DNA of 64,000 nt. It comes from Arboricoccus pini (GTDB lineage Bacteria > Pseudomonadota > Alphaproteobacteria > Geminicoccales > Geminicoccaceae). Below, in pieces: positions 1 to 9,802 of this stretch. The notes beneath the pieces are model-generated. The model was not told the origin of the DNA and did no database searches. It saw nothing but the letters and a program-made list of their open reading frames with translations. The translations under genes were made by a program, and so were the position numbers. The DNA is taken from positions 230,771 to 294,770 of the forward strand of contig NZ_FYEH01000006.1 in assembly GCF_900187945.1 (NCBI RefSeq). The letters run 5' to 3'. Each line of letters begins with the position of its first letter. Position 1 is the stretch's first letter.

Positions 1-502
1 CCAACGCTTGGACCGTGGCAGCCCGGGCCTCGGCCGCCGCTGGATCGACGGCCGAGGCCGGCCAGACAGCAAGCCGGTCCGCCCCGGCAGTGGCTAGGAC
101 CGGATCAGCCAAGGCCAAGGCGACGACACCACCCTCATCGCCGGCGAGCCGCCGCGCTACGGAGAGAAGCTGCAGGTCGGTCTCGTCCAATGCACCCGTC
201 GATTGGTCCAGAACCGCGAGCACCCAGAATGCCGGAGATTCGACCCGGATCGGCTCATTTGCCGGCACCGGGTCCACAGCGGGCACCGCCGACGGGGCGC
301 CGGACGCAGCATCGCGCTTCCAGTCGTAGCGTGGCCGCCGCGCGCCCGGCACCAGGGCCCGCATGCGCAAAAGGCGTGGATCTCGCCGACGGCTATGCAG
401 AGCTGGCGGGTCAGCCTTCAAGGCGAAGCGTGGCCGTTTTCCGCCGCCTTCGACCTGACGTGCCAGGCGCAGGGCGCGCGGGTCGAGGCGTGGCCGGCTC
501 AT
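1..502 (-). CDS. etfA: Electron transfer flavoprotein alpha subunit, 3' end outside window
   Basis: Partial: the start is visible and the remainder runs off the left edge (about 167 codons seen). The ATG overlaps the stop of the upstream dgcB in an ATGA arrangement, so the two are translationally coupled. The visible N-terminal part has the RRDPR and RYDWKR segments and the Asp/Glu-rich ETF fold region that I associate with the EtfA encoded next to dgcAB in Pseudomonas. With EtfB, which should lie just outside, it would take electrons from the dimethylglycine/sarcosine dehydrogenation system to the respiratory chain. It is not listed as a complete reading frame because no stop is present. The assignment rests on context plus partial similarity from memory, so it is good but not certain. 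Confidence 0.75.
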   Translation of the reverse strand, partial: MSRPRLDPRALRLARQVEGGGKRPRFALKADPPALHSRRRDPRLLRMRALVPGARRPRYDWKRDAASGAPSAVPAVDPVPANEPIRVESPAFWVLAVLDQSTGALDETDLQLLSVARRLAGDEGGVVALALADPVLATAGADRLAVWPASAVDPAAAEARAATVQAL

Positions 503-2418
503 GCGGGCATGCCGGATCTGGCAGCGGCGATGCCGCCACGCTCGACGGCCTGCCAGAGGAGCTCCGCCACATCCAGAACTTCCGGCCGCTTGCCCGTCAC
601 CCCCTCCAGCATGACGGTGCAGGTAGGGCAGGCGACGGCAATGACGGCGGCACCGGTCTCTGTCGCCTGCGCCATGCGAATGTCGGGAATGCGACGCTTG
701 CCCGGGATGTCGGTGAGCGTGGCACCGCCACCGCCACCGCAACATTGCGAGCGCAATCCCGAGCGCTCCATCTCGACCCGCTCCAGGCCCAGCGCGTCCA
801 GAAGGGCGCGCGGCGCTGCCGTCTCGCCATTGTAGCGCCCGAGATAGCAGGGATCGTGGTAGGTCACCTTGCGCCCATCCGGCGAGAGCGGACCGAAAAC
901 GCCGCGCTCGATCAGACCCGCCAGAAAGGTCGTGTGATGAACGACCTCATAGCCGCCCCCGAAAGCAGGATACTCGTTTTTCAGCACGTGCAGGCTGTGC
1001 GGATCGGCGGTGACGATGCGATCGAAGCGATAACGGCTAAGAGTGGCGATGTTCCGTCCTGCCAGGTCCTGGAAGGTCGCCTCATCGCCAAGCCGCCTTG
1101 CCGTATCGCCGCAATCCAGCTCCTCGGGGCCGAGCGTCGCGAATACGACACCTGCCTGGCGAAGCAGCCGCACAAGCGCGCGCAGGGTCCGTTGCGCGCG
1201 CAGATCGAACGCGGCCTCGCCCAGCCAGAGGAGAACCGGTGCCTCCATGACCTCGCGCATGAGCGGTATCCGGAGATCGACTGCCCAGTCCAGCCTTGCT
1301 CCCGGTCCGCGACCGGAGAGCGTATCGGTCAGGCGGAGATCCTCCAGGACCAGGGCCGCCTTGCCGGGCAGGGCCGCCAGTTCCAGCGTCTGGAAGCGAC
1401 GAAGATCGACCATGGCATCGACATGCTCGATCATCATCGGGCATTCATGCACGCAGGCGCGGCAGGTCGTGCAGGACCAGAGCGTAGCGTCGCTGATCAT
1501 GGCGCCGATCAGAGGCTCCCCTGGGCCGCCATGGGCGCTGCCCAGGGCCTGGCCAGGATGACCGTGCCCTGCATAGGCATCGTCACTGGCGCCAGGCGCC
1601 AGTGCCATGGCGAGATCCTGGATGAACTTCTTGGGATTGAGTGGCTGTTCCGCGGCATAGGCCGGGCAGACCTGCTCGCAGCGGCCGCATTGAACGCAGG
1701 CATCGAAGCCCAGCAGTCGGTTCCAGGCAAAATCGACGGGTCGTTCGACTCCGAGTCTCGCCGAGGCGAGGTCCAGAGGCACAAGACCCGTATCTCGCTT
1801 GCCGCCAACAAAGCGTGCTGGTCTCGGATGAAAGGCCAGATGCAGCATGCCGTTGATGGCGTGCTTGAGTGGACCGCCGATCGCCAAGGAAATGATGCCG
1901 GCGAGCCCGAACGTACCGACGATCAGCCCCAGCGAGGAGAAGAGGGTCGCCGCGGGGCCGGTAAAGAGCTCGGCCAGGGCAAGGACGAGAAAACCCCCAG
2001 CATAGAGAAGGAGGGCCAGCGGCAGCCGATCAAAGCCCCCGCCGGAAAGCTCGACCGGCCGATCGACTTGGCGGCGCCGCCAGACGCTGATCGCGCCCAT
2101 GAGCATGAGCGCCAAGACCAGTGCCAGGACGCCCCAGAGCGGCCGGTAACGCAAGGGCGGCACCGCGAGGACGCACCAGAGCGCCAGGGAGGCCAGCAGG
2201 CCGCCCGCCGCCAGGGCATGGAAGCGGGCATTGCGCGGCCGCCTTGCCACGACCTGGTGGACGTCGACGAGATAGCGCCCGGGCATGGCGATCAGGCCCT
2301 GAAGGCGCGCCACACGAGCCGGGGCGCCCTGCAGCCACCGGCGCGTCTGCCAGGCGGCGGCGACGAGGCCGCTCAGGAGGCACGCAAGGACGATGAGTGG
2401 GGCAAGCCCGGCCAGCAT
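499..2418 (-). CDS. dgcB: DgcB-like membrane iron-sulfur oxidoreductase (dimethylglycine catabolism)
   Basis: 639 residues. The N-terminal 190 residues contain several hydrophobic segments (about 5-25, 70-110, 133-183), placing it in the inner membrane. Two ferredoxin-type 4Fe-4S motifs follow: C241-x2-C244-x2-C247-x3-C251 and C316-x2-C319-x2-C322-x3-C326. The C-terminal part has two CCG-type cysteine motifs (SQCCGGGGG and CPTC), as in heterodisulfide-reductase/GlpC-like proteins. This DUF3483-plus-CCG layout matches DgcB, the electron-transfer partner of DgcA in dimethylglycine demethylation. The ATG is 5 nt after the dgcA stop and the gene overlaps etfA, so dgcA-dgcB-etfA is one transcription unit. 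Its likely role is to pass electrons from DgcA toward ETF or quinone. Confidence 0.88.
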   Translation of the reverse strand: MLAGLAPLIVLACLLSGLVAAAWQTRRWLQGAPARVARLQGLIAMPGRYLVDVHQVVARRPRNARFHALAAGGLLASLALWCVLAVPPLRYRPLWGVLALVLALMLMGAISVWRRRQVDRPVELSGGGFDRLPLALLLYAGGFLVLALAELFTGPAATLFSSLGLIVGTFGLAGIISLAIGGPLKHAINGMLHLAFHPRPARFVGGKRDTGLVPLDLASARLGVERPVDFAWNRLLGFDACVQCGRCEQVCPAYAAEQPLNPKKFIQDLAMALAPGASDDAYAGHGHPGQALGSAHGGPGEPLIGAMISDATLWSCTTCRACVHECPMMIEHVDAMVDLRRFQTLELAALPGKAALVLEDLRLTDTLSGRGPGARLDWAVDLRIPLMREVMEAPVLLWLGEAAFDLRAQRTLRALVRLLRQAGVVFATLGPEELDCGDTARRLGDEATFQDLAGRNIATLSRYRFDRIVTADPHSLHVLKNEYPAFGGGYEVVHHTTFLAGLIERGVFGPLSPDGRKVTYHDPCYLGRYNGETAAPRALLDALGLERVEMERSGLRSQCCGGGGGATLTDIPGKRRIPDIRMAQATETGAAVIAVACPTCTVMLEGVTGKRPEVLDVAELLWQAVERGGIAAARSGMPA

Positions 2419-2423
2419 CGGCG

Positions 2424-4466
2424 TCAGATATCCTTCATCAGCCGGGCGGCATCATAGATGGCCGCATGCACGTTGCGCCCGGCCACCGCATCACCGATCC
2501 TAAACAGGGCGAAGCCGCCGGCACCGTTCGGCAGCTTGGGCTGGATGCGACCCTCCGTGAAGGCGTCGAGATCGAGCTCGCCTTTGTTAAGCGAGCGCGC
2601 CTTCAAGTCGAAATAGAGCTGGTCGACCGGCAGCGTGCCCAGTTCGACCACGATCTGGTCCACGACCCGCTCCTCCTCCTCGAGCGTATAGTCGTTGCGC
2701 AGGACGACGATGCGCTTATTGCCCTCTGGATAGACCTCGACCAGGTCGTGATTGGGCGTCAGCATGACGCCAAGCTTGTAGAGCTCGCGCAGATGGACCG
2801 GCCGGTTGGTGCCGCCGATATCCTCGCCGATCATCTGGTCCTGCGTCGCCAGCTCGACCATGGCGCCACGCCTTGCCAGAAATTCGGCGGTCGAGGCTCC
2901 ATTATGCTGTCCCATCCGGTCGAACAGCAGCACCGTCTCGGCGGGATCGACCCTGCCCTCCAGAATGTCCCAGGTGGTGGTGACGAGATCCTTGCCCTTG
3001 AAATCGCCGTCGTTGGGCAGCCCGCCCGTCGCAATGACGACGATCTCGGGCATTTCAGCCTCGATCAGGGCGGCCGTCGCCTTCGTATTCAGGCGGATAT
3101 CGACGCCCTTCTTCTCGACCTGCTGGCCAAGCCAGCGGGCCACGCCCGAGATGGCCTCGCGCCAGCCGGCCTTGGCGGCGACGTTGATCTGCCCGCCCAG
3201 TTGCGCCTTGGCCTCGAAGAGCACCACCTCGTGTCCCCGCTCGACCGCCACGCGGGCGGCCTCGAGGCCGCCCGGCCCGCCGCCGACGACCACGACCTTG
3301 CGCTTTTTCGGCGAGGGAGTGTGAACATGGGGCATTCGCGACTCGCGCCCGGTGGCGGCGTTCTGGATGCAAAGCGCATCCTTGCCCTCATAGATGCGAT
3401 CGATGCAGTAGCCGGCGCCGACGCATTGGCGAATATCGTCGACCCGGCCTTCCATGAGCTTGCTCACCAGATAGGGGTCGGCAATGTGGGCGCGGGTCAT
3501 GGCGACCATGTCGGTATGACCCTCCTCGACCGCGCGGGCCGCCGTCGCGATGTCGGTGACCCGCTGGGCGTGAAAGACCGGCACGCCGACCTCGCGCTTG
3601 ATGCCGGAGGCCAGATGCAGGAACGGGGCCACCGGAAAAGCCATGTTTGGCAAGGAGATGGCGTGGGCCAGATGGTCCCTGGCCTGGCCGCCTATGACGT
3701 TGACGAAATCGATGAGGCCGCGCTCGCTATAGGCCTTGGCGATGGCAATGCAGTCTTCGTTCGTCAGGCCGTTTTCAAGGAGCTCGTCGCCCGACATGCG
3801 CATGCCGACGACATAGTCCTGGCCGACCTCGGCACGAATCGCCTCGAAGACCTCGATGCCAAAGCGCATCCGGTTCTCGAGGCTGCCGCCGTAGGCGTCG
3901 GTCCGCTCATTGACCGACGGGCTCCAGAACTGGTCGATGAGATGACCATGCGCGCAAGACACCTCGAAGCCATCCAGCCCGCCTGCCTTGCATCGCCTTG
4001 CCGCCGCCGCGAAGGCCTTGGTGATCCGGACGAAATCCTCGCTCTCCATGGCCTTGGGCACGGATTTATGCGCCGGCTCCCGCTTGGGGCTGGGGGCCAC
4101 GGTCGGCAGCCAGTTCTCCAGGTCCCACTTGGTGCGCCGGCCCATGTGGGTGAGCTGGATCATCAAGGCGCCGCCATAGCCGTGCACCCGGTCGGCGAAT
4201 TCCTTGAAATAGGGGATGACGCTGTCATCGGCGACGGAAATCTGATTCCAGGGCGTGGCCGGGCTGTCGACGGCGACCGAGGAGGAACCACCGAACATGG
4301 TCAGACCGATGCCGCCTTTGGCTTTTTCGGCGTGGTAGAGCTGATAGCGCTCCTTGGGCTTCCCGTCCGAGCCATAGGAAGGCGCATGGCTCGTGCTCAT
4401 CACGCGGTTTCGCAGCGTGAGACCCTTGATTGTCAGCGGCTTGAGCAGAGCGTCGAAGGCGGCCAT
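2424..4466 (-). CDS. dgcA: DgcA-like dimethylglycine demethylase flavoprotein
   Basis: 680 residues from the ATG at 4466, chosen over an upstream start at 4505 because AGGAC precedes it and homologues begin near this residue. An N-terminal OYE/trimethylamine-dehydrogenase-type TIM barrel (about 1-340) binds FMN; a C-terminal FAD/NAD(P)-binding region starts at VVVVGGGPGG near residue 395. It would remove a methyl group from N,N-dimethylglycine to give sarcosine. The family iron-sulfur site is present as C348-V-G-A351-G-Y-C354-x11-C366: three cysteines, with alanine where trimethylamine dehydrogenase has the second one. The Pseudomonas DgcA, as I recall it, has the same substitution. The 186-bp gap between this gene and the sdaA stop upstream could carry a separate promoter. 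Confidence 0.88.
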   Translation of the reverse strand: MAAFDALLKPLTIKGLTLRNRVMSTSHAPSYGSDGKPKERYQLYHAEKAKGGIGLTMFGGSSSVAVDSPATPWNQISVADDSVIPYFKEFADRVHGYGGALMIQLTHMGRRTKWDLENWLPTVAPSPKREPAHKSVPKAMESEDFVRITKAFAAAARRCKAGGLDGFEVSCAHGHLIDQFWSPSVNERTDAYGGSLENRMRFGIEVFEAIRAEVGQDYVVGMRMSGDELLENGLTNEDCIAIAKAYSERGLIDFVNVIGGQARDHLAHAISLPNMAFPVAPFLHLASGIKREVGVPVFHAQRVTDIATAARAVEEGHTDMVAMTRAHIADPYLVSKLMEGRVDDIRQCVGAGYCIDRIYEGKDALCIQNAATGRESRMPHVHTPSPKKRKVVVVGGGPGGLEAARVAVERGHEVVLFEAKAQLGGQINVAAKAGWREAISGVARWLGQQVEKKGVDIRLNTKATAALIEAEMPEIVVIATGGLPNDGDFKGKDLVTTTWDILEGRVDPAETVLLFDRMGQHNGASTAEFLARRGAMVELATQDQMIGEDIGGTNRPVHLRELYKLGVMLTPNHDLVEVYPEGNKRIVVLRNDYTLEEEERVVDQIVVELGTLPVDQLYFDLKARSLNKGELDLDAFTEGRIQPKLPNGAGGFALFRIGDAVAGRNVHAAIYDAARLMKDI

Positions 4467-4652
4467 GTCCGTCCTGGTCTTTCTATGAACTGCTTCAATC
4501 AACAAAAACTGCTGCTACACGACTGTCCGCCCCGCGACGGCAAGGCTTCGAATTGCGACAGCGACTCGCCCTCATGTGGGTCAGAGGGACTTTCGATTTC
4601 TTCTAAAACATCCTGACAGCGGGCGAAATCGAGCGCTGCCCTGGTCCCGCGG

Positions 4653-6029
4653 CTAACACTCGACGACGTTGACTGCCAGTCCGCCCAACGAAGTCTCTTT
4701 GTATTTCGATGCCATGTCCGCGCCCGTCTCGCGCATCGTCTTGATCACCTTGTCGAGCGAGACGAAATGCGTGCCGTCGCCACGAATGGCCAGGCGCGCG
4801 GCATTGATCGCCTTGGTGGCACCAATAGCGTTCCGCTCGATACAGGGGATCTGGACGAGGCCGCCAATGGGATCGCAGGTCAGCCCGAGATTATGCTCCA
4901 TGCCGATCTCGGCCGCGTTCTCTATCTGGCTAGGCGTCGCCCCCCAGGCAGCTGCCAGGCCGGCCGCCGCCATCGAGCAGGCCACGCCCACCTCGCCCTG
5001 GCAGCCAACCTCCGCCCCGCTGATGGAGGCATTGCGCTTATAGAGCGTACCGATAGCGGCGGCGGTCAGGAGGAAGTCGCGCACCCCGTCGCGCGTCGCC
5101 CCATGGCAGAAGCGATCGTAATAATGAAGGACGGCCGGAACGATGCCGGCAGCACCGTTGGTCGGCGCCGTGACGACACGGCCGCCAGCGGCATTCTCCT
5201 CGTTGACGGCGATCGCATAGAGGCTGATCCAGTCCATGACCGCCAGCGCATCGCGAAAGCTCATCTCGGCCTTGGCCTTGAGCTCGCGATGGAGGGCCGC
5301 TGCACGACGTTTGACCTTGAGCCCGCCCGGCAGGATGCCGTCGGTGACAAGCCCGTGGGCGACGCATGCCTCCATCGTCGTCCAGATCCTGTCGAGCCCG
5401 GCATTGATCGCTGTGTCGTCATGACGCGTGCGCTCGTTGGCGCGCATCAGTGCGGCGATCGAAAGACCGTTCGCCTCGGCCATGGCGACCAACTCGTTGC
5501 CGGTGTGGAAATCAAACGGCAACGGCGCCTGTTCGGGCGCTGGCGCGTTGCCGTGCAACTCCTCCTCGGCGAGGACGAAGCCGCCGCCCACCGAATAATA
5601 GATCCGCTCGTCGATGATGCCGCCATCCTGGGCATAGGCGAAGAAACGCATGCCGTTGGGATGGCCCGGCAGTGTCTCGGACATGCGGAAATCGAGGTCC
5701 GGCCGCTCGAAGGGAATGAGGCGGCTGCCCAAGAGAGCGATAGAATTCCTCTCGTGCACGGCCGCGACCTTACAGTCCACCGAATCCGGATCGACCAGAT
5801 CCGGCGCCTCTCCCATGAGGCCGAGGAGGATGGCACGATCGGTGCCATGGCCGAGACCGGTCAGCGCCAGCGAGCCGAAGAGTTCGACTTTGACGCGGGC
5901 GACATCGCCCAGCACGGCGCGCTCTTCCAGCCGGCGAACAAAGGCCATCGCCGCCTTCATCGGCCCTACCGTGTGCGAGCTGGAAGGGCCGATACCGATC
6001 TTAAAGATGTCGAAGACGCCAAAGGTCAT
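4653..6029 (-). CDS. sdaA: L-serine ammonia-lyase, single-chain iron-sulfur type
   Basis: 458 residues. It begins with the typical [21 protein letters not shown] segment (here [18 protein letters not shown]) and has the cysteine-bearing C-terminal regions [11 protein letters not shown] and [15 protein letters not shown] that ligate the oxygen-sensitive 4Fe-4S cluster. The enzyme deaminates L-serine to pyruvate and ammonia. Its place between soxG and dgcA makes metabolic sense: sarcosine and dimethylglycine yield glycine and methylene-THF, which serine hydroxymethyltransferase joins into serine, and SdaA sends serine to pyruvate. The ATG is 21 nt after the soxG stop, so it is probably in the same operon. 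Confidence 0.95.
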   Translation of the reverse strand: MTFGVFDIFKIGIGPSSSHTVGPMKAAMAFVRRLEERAVLGDVARVKVELFGSLALTGLGHGTDRAILLGLMGEAPDLVDPDSVDCKVAAVHERNSIALLGSRLIPFERPDLDFRMSETLPGHPNGMRFFAYAQDGGIIDERIYYSVGGGFVLAEEELHGNAPAPEQAPLPFDFHTGNELVAMAEANGLSIAALMRANERTRHDDTAINAGLDRIWTTMEACVAHGLVTDGILPGGLKVKRRAAALHRELKAKAEMSFRDALAVMDWISLYAIAVNEENAAGGRVVTAPTNGAAGIVPAVLHYYDRFCHGATRDGVRDFLLTAAAIGTLYKRNASISGAEVGCQGEVGVACSMAAAGLAAAWGATPSQIENAAEIGMEHNLGLTCDPIGGLVQIPCIERNAIGATKAINAARLAIRGDGTHFVSLDKVIKTMRETGADMASKYKETSLGGLAVNVVEC

Positions 6030-6050
6030 GCTCGGGGCCGATCCTCGTGA

Positions 6051-6662
6051 TCAGGCGGCGTTGAGGAAAACACCCTCATGATCGCGCATGGCATCTACGA
6101 GCCAGGCCACGACATAAGGCGCGAAGGAGCGGCGCGGAAAGAGGTCGAAGGTCGGCGCGTCGTCCAGAAGATGCAAAAGCATCGAGGTCCGCGCAAGCAC
6201 GGTCTGCGCACAACTGCCGGGCTTGAACATCCTCGGGTGCAGATCCAGCGGGCAGCCCTTCGCCAGGACCTCACGTGCGGCGGCCCCCTTCAGACGGAGA
6301 TGCGCGCGGTTACCGGAGACATCGGTGACGGCGACGTGCGTTTCAAGGAGAGCTTCCTCCAGCCGCTCGGCAAGCGAAATCTCACCGCCGGGTGCCGTCA
6401 AGACGAGCCATTCGTCCGGTCCAAGCCAAAGGACGGTCAATTCGCCTGCCGATTGCACGCTGTTGGGGGCACGCGGCAGCTCGCAACCGAGCACGGCGCA
6501 TGCCTTGCTAACGAAACCATGATCGGCGAGATCACCACGGAGATTGAGGGCGCCAGGCGGCACCAGTTCCGCAAGGGCTAGGCGGGTCCCTGCGGCCTCC
6601 GCGAAGGCTTTCGCCGACAGACCCAAGGGTACCGTGCAGGCAGCCCGATCGAGTTCAGACAT
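6051..6662 (-). CDS. soxG: Sarcosine oxidase gamma subunit
   Basis: About 203 residues using the ATG at 6662 (MSELDRAACTV...). A TTG at 6755, adjoining the soxA stop, would add 31 residues and is the alternative start. The protein resembles the SoxG/GcvT-like fold (VLWLGPDEWLVL, VTDVSGNRAHLRL) found as the small fourth subunit of heterotetrameric sarcosine oxidase. It follows soxA, as in the usual soxBDAG order. The complex oxidatively demethylates sarcosine to glycine, passing the methyl group to tetrahydrofolate. The exact role of gamma is structural, helping shape the tunnel between the active sites. Confidence 0.9.
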   Translation of the reverse strand: MSELDRAACTVPLGLSAKAFAEAAGTRLALAELVPPGALNLRGDLADHGFVSKACAVLGCELPRAPNSVQSAGELTVLWLGPDEWLVLTAPGGEISLAERLEEALLETHVAVTDVSGNRAHLRLKGAAAREVLAKGCPLDLHPRMFKPGSCAQTVLARTSMLLHLLDDAPTFDLFPRRSFAPYVVAWLVDAMRDHEGVFLNAA

Positions 6663-6751
6663 GAGATCGTCCCCGATGAGAAACCAGGCCCCGTCCAGGG
6701 CCAGGAAGATGCTGGAACCTCCGGTTCCTGCCGGCATTGGGCGGCAATGCC

Positions 6752-9700
6752 TCAACCATTGGCTCGCTTGCCCTCGGCATCATAGAAGACCGGACCCGTG
6801 ATCGTGCAGCGCACGGCGCCCGTTGTGAGCGGCGCCATGATGACCTGGCCGTGGCGTGCAGAGCCGCCCTTGACGAGAGCCAGCGCGATCGAGCGACCGA
6901 GCGTCGGGCTCCAATAGCTGGAGGTGACGTGGCCGATCATCGGCACTGGCGCCGGCAGAGGCGAGGTTCCACCCTTGGTGAGGGCCGGATCGTCGCTGAC
7001 CTCGACCAGTTGCGCGCCTTCGGGCAGGACCGTCTGCGGCTCGTCCGTGAGCAGGCCCACCAACTGCTTCCTGTCGACACGTGCGGTATCGGCGCGGGTA
7101 TAGGCACGCTTGCCGACGAAGTCCGGTTTCAGCCTGGAAACCATGCCGCCCATGCCCAGATCCTGCGGCGTCACGGTGGCGTCCGTCTCCTGGCCGACGA
7201 TGATGAAGCCTTTCTCCGCCCGCAGGACGTGCATGGCCTCGGTACCGAACGGCGTGATGCCGAATTCGTCGCCCGCGGCGAAGATCGCCTCCCAGAGTTG
7301 TTTGCCCTGATGGGCGGGGACGGCCACCTCGAAGCTGAGCTCGCCTGTAAAGCTGACACGGAAGATGCGCGCCTTCAGGCCGGCCACGGTCGCATCCTTC
7401 ACCGCCATGAAAGGGAAGCTCTCCTTGTCGAGCTTGGTGTCGGTCAGTTTCTCGAGAACCGCCCGCGCCTTGGGACCGGCCACCTGTGCGACGGTCCATT
7501 GCTCCGTGATGGAGGTGAGATAGACCTTGAGATGGGGCCACTCCGTCTGGAGATAATCCTCCATCCAGTCCAGGACCTTGGCGGCCCCGCCGGTCGTGGT
7601 CGTGAGGTAGAATCGGGAAGGCCCGACCCTTGCCACGATGCCGTCATCCATGACCATGCCGTCCTCCTTGCATAGGAGGGCGTAACGCGCCTTGCCGATC
7701 TCGAGCTTGGAGAAGGCGCTCGTGTAGAGAAGGTTGAGGAACGTGACGGCATCCTGTCCCTGGACGTCGATCTTGCCGAGCGTGCTGGCATCGAGCACGC
7801 CCACCGACTCGCGCACGGCACGGCACTCGCGGCTGACGGCTGCCTCCATGGTCTCGCCGGGCCTGGGATAATACCAGGCCCGCTTCCACTGGCCGACATC
7901 CTCGAACAAGGCCCCTCTGGCCACATGCCAGGCATGGATCGGCGTGTGGCGCTCCGGATCGGCCAGATGCCCGACATCGCGGCCGGCAAGGGTGCCGAAT
8001 GTGACCGGCGTGTAGGGTGCCCTGAAAGTGGTCGTGCCGATTTCGGGAATCGACGTCCCGAGCATGGTCGAGAGATAGCCCAGCGCGTTGACGTTGGATG
8101 TCTTGCCCTGGTCGGTCGCCATGCCCATCGTCGTGTAGCGTTTTAAATGCTCCACGTGCTTGTAGCCCTCGCGATGGGCAAGAGCGACGTCGGCGGCCGT
8201 GACGTCGTTTTGGAAGTCGATGAAATGCTTGGCCTTGCCGTGGCCCACGGGCCGCAGCGAGGGCACGACCCAGGTCTGCTTGATGGTCCCGAAGGCGCGA
8301 CTTTGCGCAACGGGCGCCACAAGCTTCGCCGTCGCGGGAAAGCCAGCAGCCTCGGCTGCAGCCGCGCCGGCATCGAGCCCCTCGGCCAGGCATGCGCCAA
8401 GCTCGAAGCTGCCATTGCAAGCGCCGACCGAGGCCTGATGCTGGGCGGCGACGTCGGGCACGAAACAGGCTTTGGCGTCGTCGAAGCGCAGTTTACCCTG
8501 GCTCTGCGAGAAGAGGTGGACGGCAGGACTCCAGCCGCCCGACATGGCGATCGCGTCGCATTCCAGCTCGGCCGGCTGCGTGTCGGCGAAGGCCTCGCCA
8601 GCCTCGGCCAGGCGCATCACCAAGGCGCCGGCCACCCGCTTGGTCCCCTTGACGCCGACGATGGCCCCCTGCGCGATGACAGGAATGCCCAGATTGCGCG
8701 CACGCTCGAGCAGGCCCTGGCCTGCCTCGGGCCGGAGGTCGACGATGGCCGGGATGGCGGCACCGGCGATCTTGAGATCGAAAGCCGCTTCGTAGGCACT
8801 GTCATTGTTGGTGAAGACGACGACCTTCTTGCCGACCAGGGCCCCGTAGCGGTTGGCATAGGTCCGGGCGGCGGCCGCCAGCATGACTCCCGGCCGGTCA
8901 TTGTCGGCGAAGACCAGGGGACGTTCATGCGCGCCGGTCGCCAGAACGACGCGCGCCGCCCTGATCTTCCAAAGACGCTGGCGGGCCGTCTTGCCGGCCG
9001 CGCGGCGGGGCAGATGGTCGGTGCGACGCTGGGCGGCGATCAGATAATTATGATCGTAATAGCCCGTGACCGTCGTGCGGGTCAGGATTCGCACTTCGGG
9101 ATTGGCCAGGAGCTCTGCCTGGATGCCGGCGACCCAATCCAGGGCCGGGTTGCCGTCGATCAGCTCATCGGCCGAGAGGAGGGCACCGCCCAGTTCGTTC
9201 TGCTCGTCGATCAGGATAACCCGCGCGCCGCTGGCAGCCGCCGCGCGTGCTGCCGCAAGGCCGGCCGGGCCGCCACCGACGACAAGCACGTCGCAATGCG
9301 CGTGCATCTTGTCATAAATGTCGAGATCTCCTTCAGTCGGCGCCTTGCCGAGGCCGGCCGCTCTCCGAATGAAGGGCTCGTAGACCTTCATCCAGAAGCT
9401 CTTCGGGCTCATGAAGGTCTTATAGTAGAAGCCGGCGACGAAGAGCTTCGAGAGAAGGCCGTTGACCGCGCCAATGTCGTGCTCGACCGAAGGCCAGGCA
9501 TTCTGGCTGGTCGCCGCGAGGTCGTCGTAGAGCTCGACCACCGGTGCCCGCATGTTGGGCTCGGTCAGGCCGCCTTTTTCCAGTTGGACCAGGGCCGAGG
9601 GCTCCTCGCAACCGGCCGAGAGAATGCCGCGGGGCCGGTGATATTTGAAGCTTCGCCCGACCAGATGGACGCCGTTGGCCAGAAGAGCGGAGGCCAGGGT

Positions 9701-9802
9701 GTCGCCGGCGTGGCCCGCATACTGGCGACCATTGAAGGTGAAGAAGACGGGCCGGCTACGATCGATGCGGCCACCCTGGGCGGTGCGGAATGGCTGCTTC
9801 AT
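6752..9802 (-). CDS. soxA: Sarcosine oxidase alpha subunit
   Basis: 1016 residues, the normal full length. Order: an N-terminal 2Fe-2S-like fold with FNGRQYAGHAGDTLASALLA (residues 23-42), a dinucleotide-binding domain starting at DVLVVGGGPAGLAAA (about 171), a central NAD/FAD disulfide-oxidoreductase-like region with ATGAHERPLVF, and a C-terminal GcvT/aminomethyltransferase domain (about 620 to the end) that binds tetrahydrofolate and makes 5,10-methylene-THF. It partners SoxB (FAD/FMN, substrate oxidation). The start overlaps the soxD stop as ATGA, indicating coupled translation within soxBDAG. Confidence 0.96.
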   Translation of the reverse strand: MKQPFRTAQGGRIDRSRPVFFTFNGRQYAGHAGDTLASALLANGVHLVGRSFKYHRPRGILSAGCEEPSALVQLEKGGLTEPNMRAPVVELYDDLAATSQNAWPSVEHDIGAVNGLLSKLFVAGFYYKTFMSPKSFWMKVYEPFIRRAAGLGKAPTEGDLDIYDKMHAHCDVLVVGGGPAGLAAARAAAASGARVILIDEQNELGGALLSADELIDGNPALDWVAGIQAELLANPEVRILTRTTVTGYYDHNYLIAAQRRTDHLPRRAAGKTARQRLWKIRAARVVLATGAHERPLVFADNDRPGVMLAAAARTYANRYGALVGKKVVVFTNNDSAYEAAFDLKIAGAAIPAIVDLRPEAGQGLLERARNLGIPVIAQGAIVGVKGTKRVAGALVMRLAEAGEAFADTQPAELECDAIAMSGGWSPAVHLFSQSQGKLRFDDAKACFVPDVAAQHQASVGACNGSFELGACLAEGLDAGAAAAEAAGFPATAKLVAPVAQSRAFGTIKQTWVVPSLRPVGHGKAKHFIDFQNDVTAADVALAHREGYKHVEHLKRYTTMGMATDQGKTSNVNALGYLSTMLGTSIPEIGTTTFRAPYTPVTFGTLAGRDVGHLADPERHTPIHAWHVARGALFEDVGQWKRAWYYPRPGETMEAAVSRECRAVRESVGVLDASTLGKIDVQGQDAVTFLNLLYTSAFSKLEIGKARYALLCKEDGMVMDDGIVARVGPSRFYLTTTTGGAAKVLDWMEDYLQTEWPHLKVYLTSITEQWTVAQVAGPKARAVLEKLTDTKLDKESFPFMAVKDATVAGLKARIFRVSFTGELSFEVAVPAHQGKQLWEAIFAAGDEFGITPFGTEAMHVLRAEKGFIIVGQETDATVTPQDLGMGGMVSRLKPDFVGKRAYTRADTARVDRKQLVGLLTDEPQTVLPEGAQLVEVSDDPALTKGGTSPLPAPVPMIGHVTSSYWSPTLGRSIALALVKGGSARHGQVIMAPLTTGAVRCTITGPVFYDAEGKRANG

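Noticed and set aside
190..2457. Plus-strand open frame of 755 codons
   Set aside because: Lies wholly opposite dgcB and the etfA start; no family similarity, and long antisense frames are common in high-GC DNA.
2397..4616. Plus-strand open frame of 739 codons opposite dgcA
   Set aside because: Shadow of dgcA; no recognisable domain.
4767..6050. Plus-strand frame of 427 codons opposite sdaA
   Set aside because: Shadow; composition of reversed sdaA codons.
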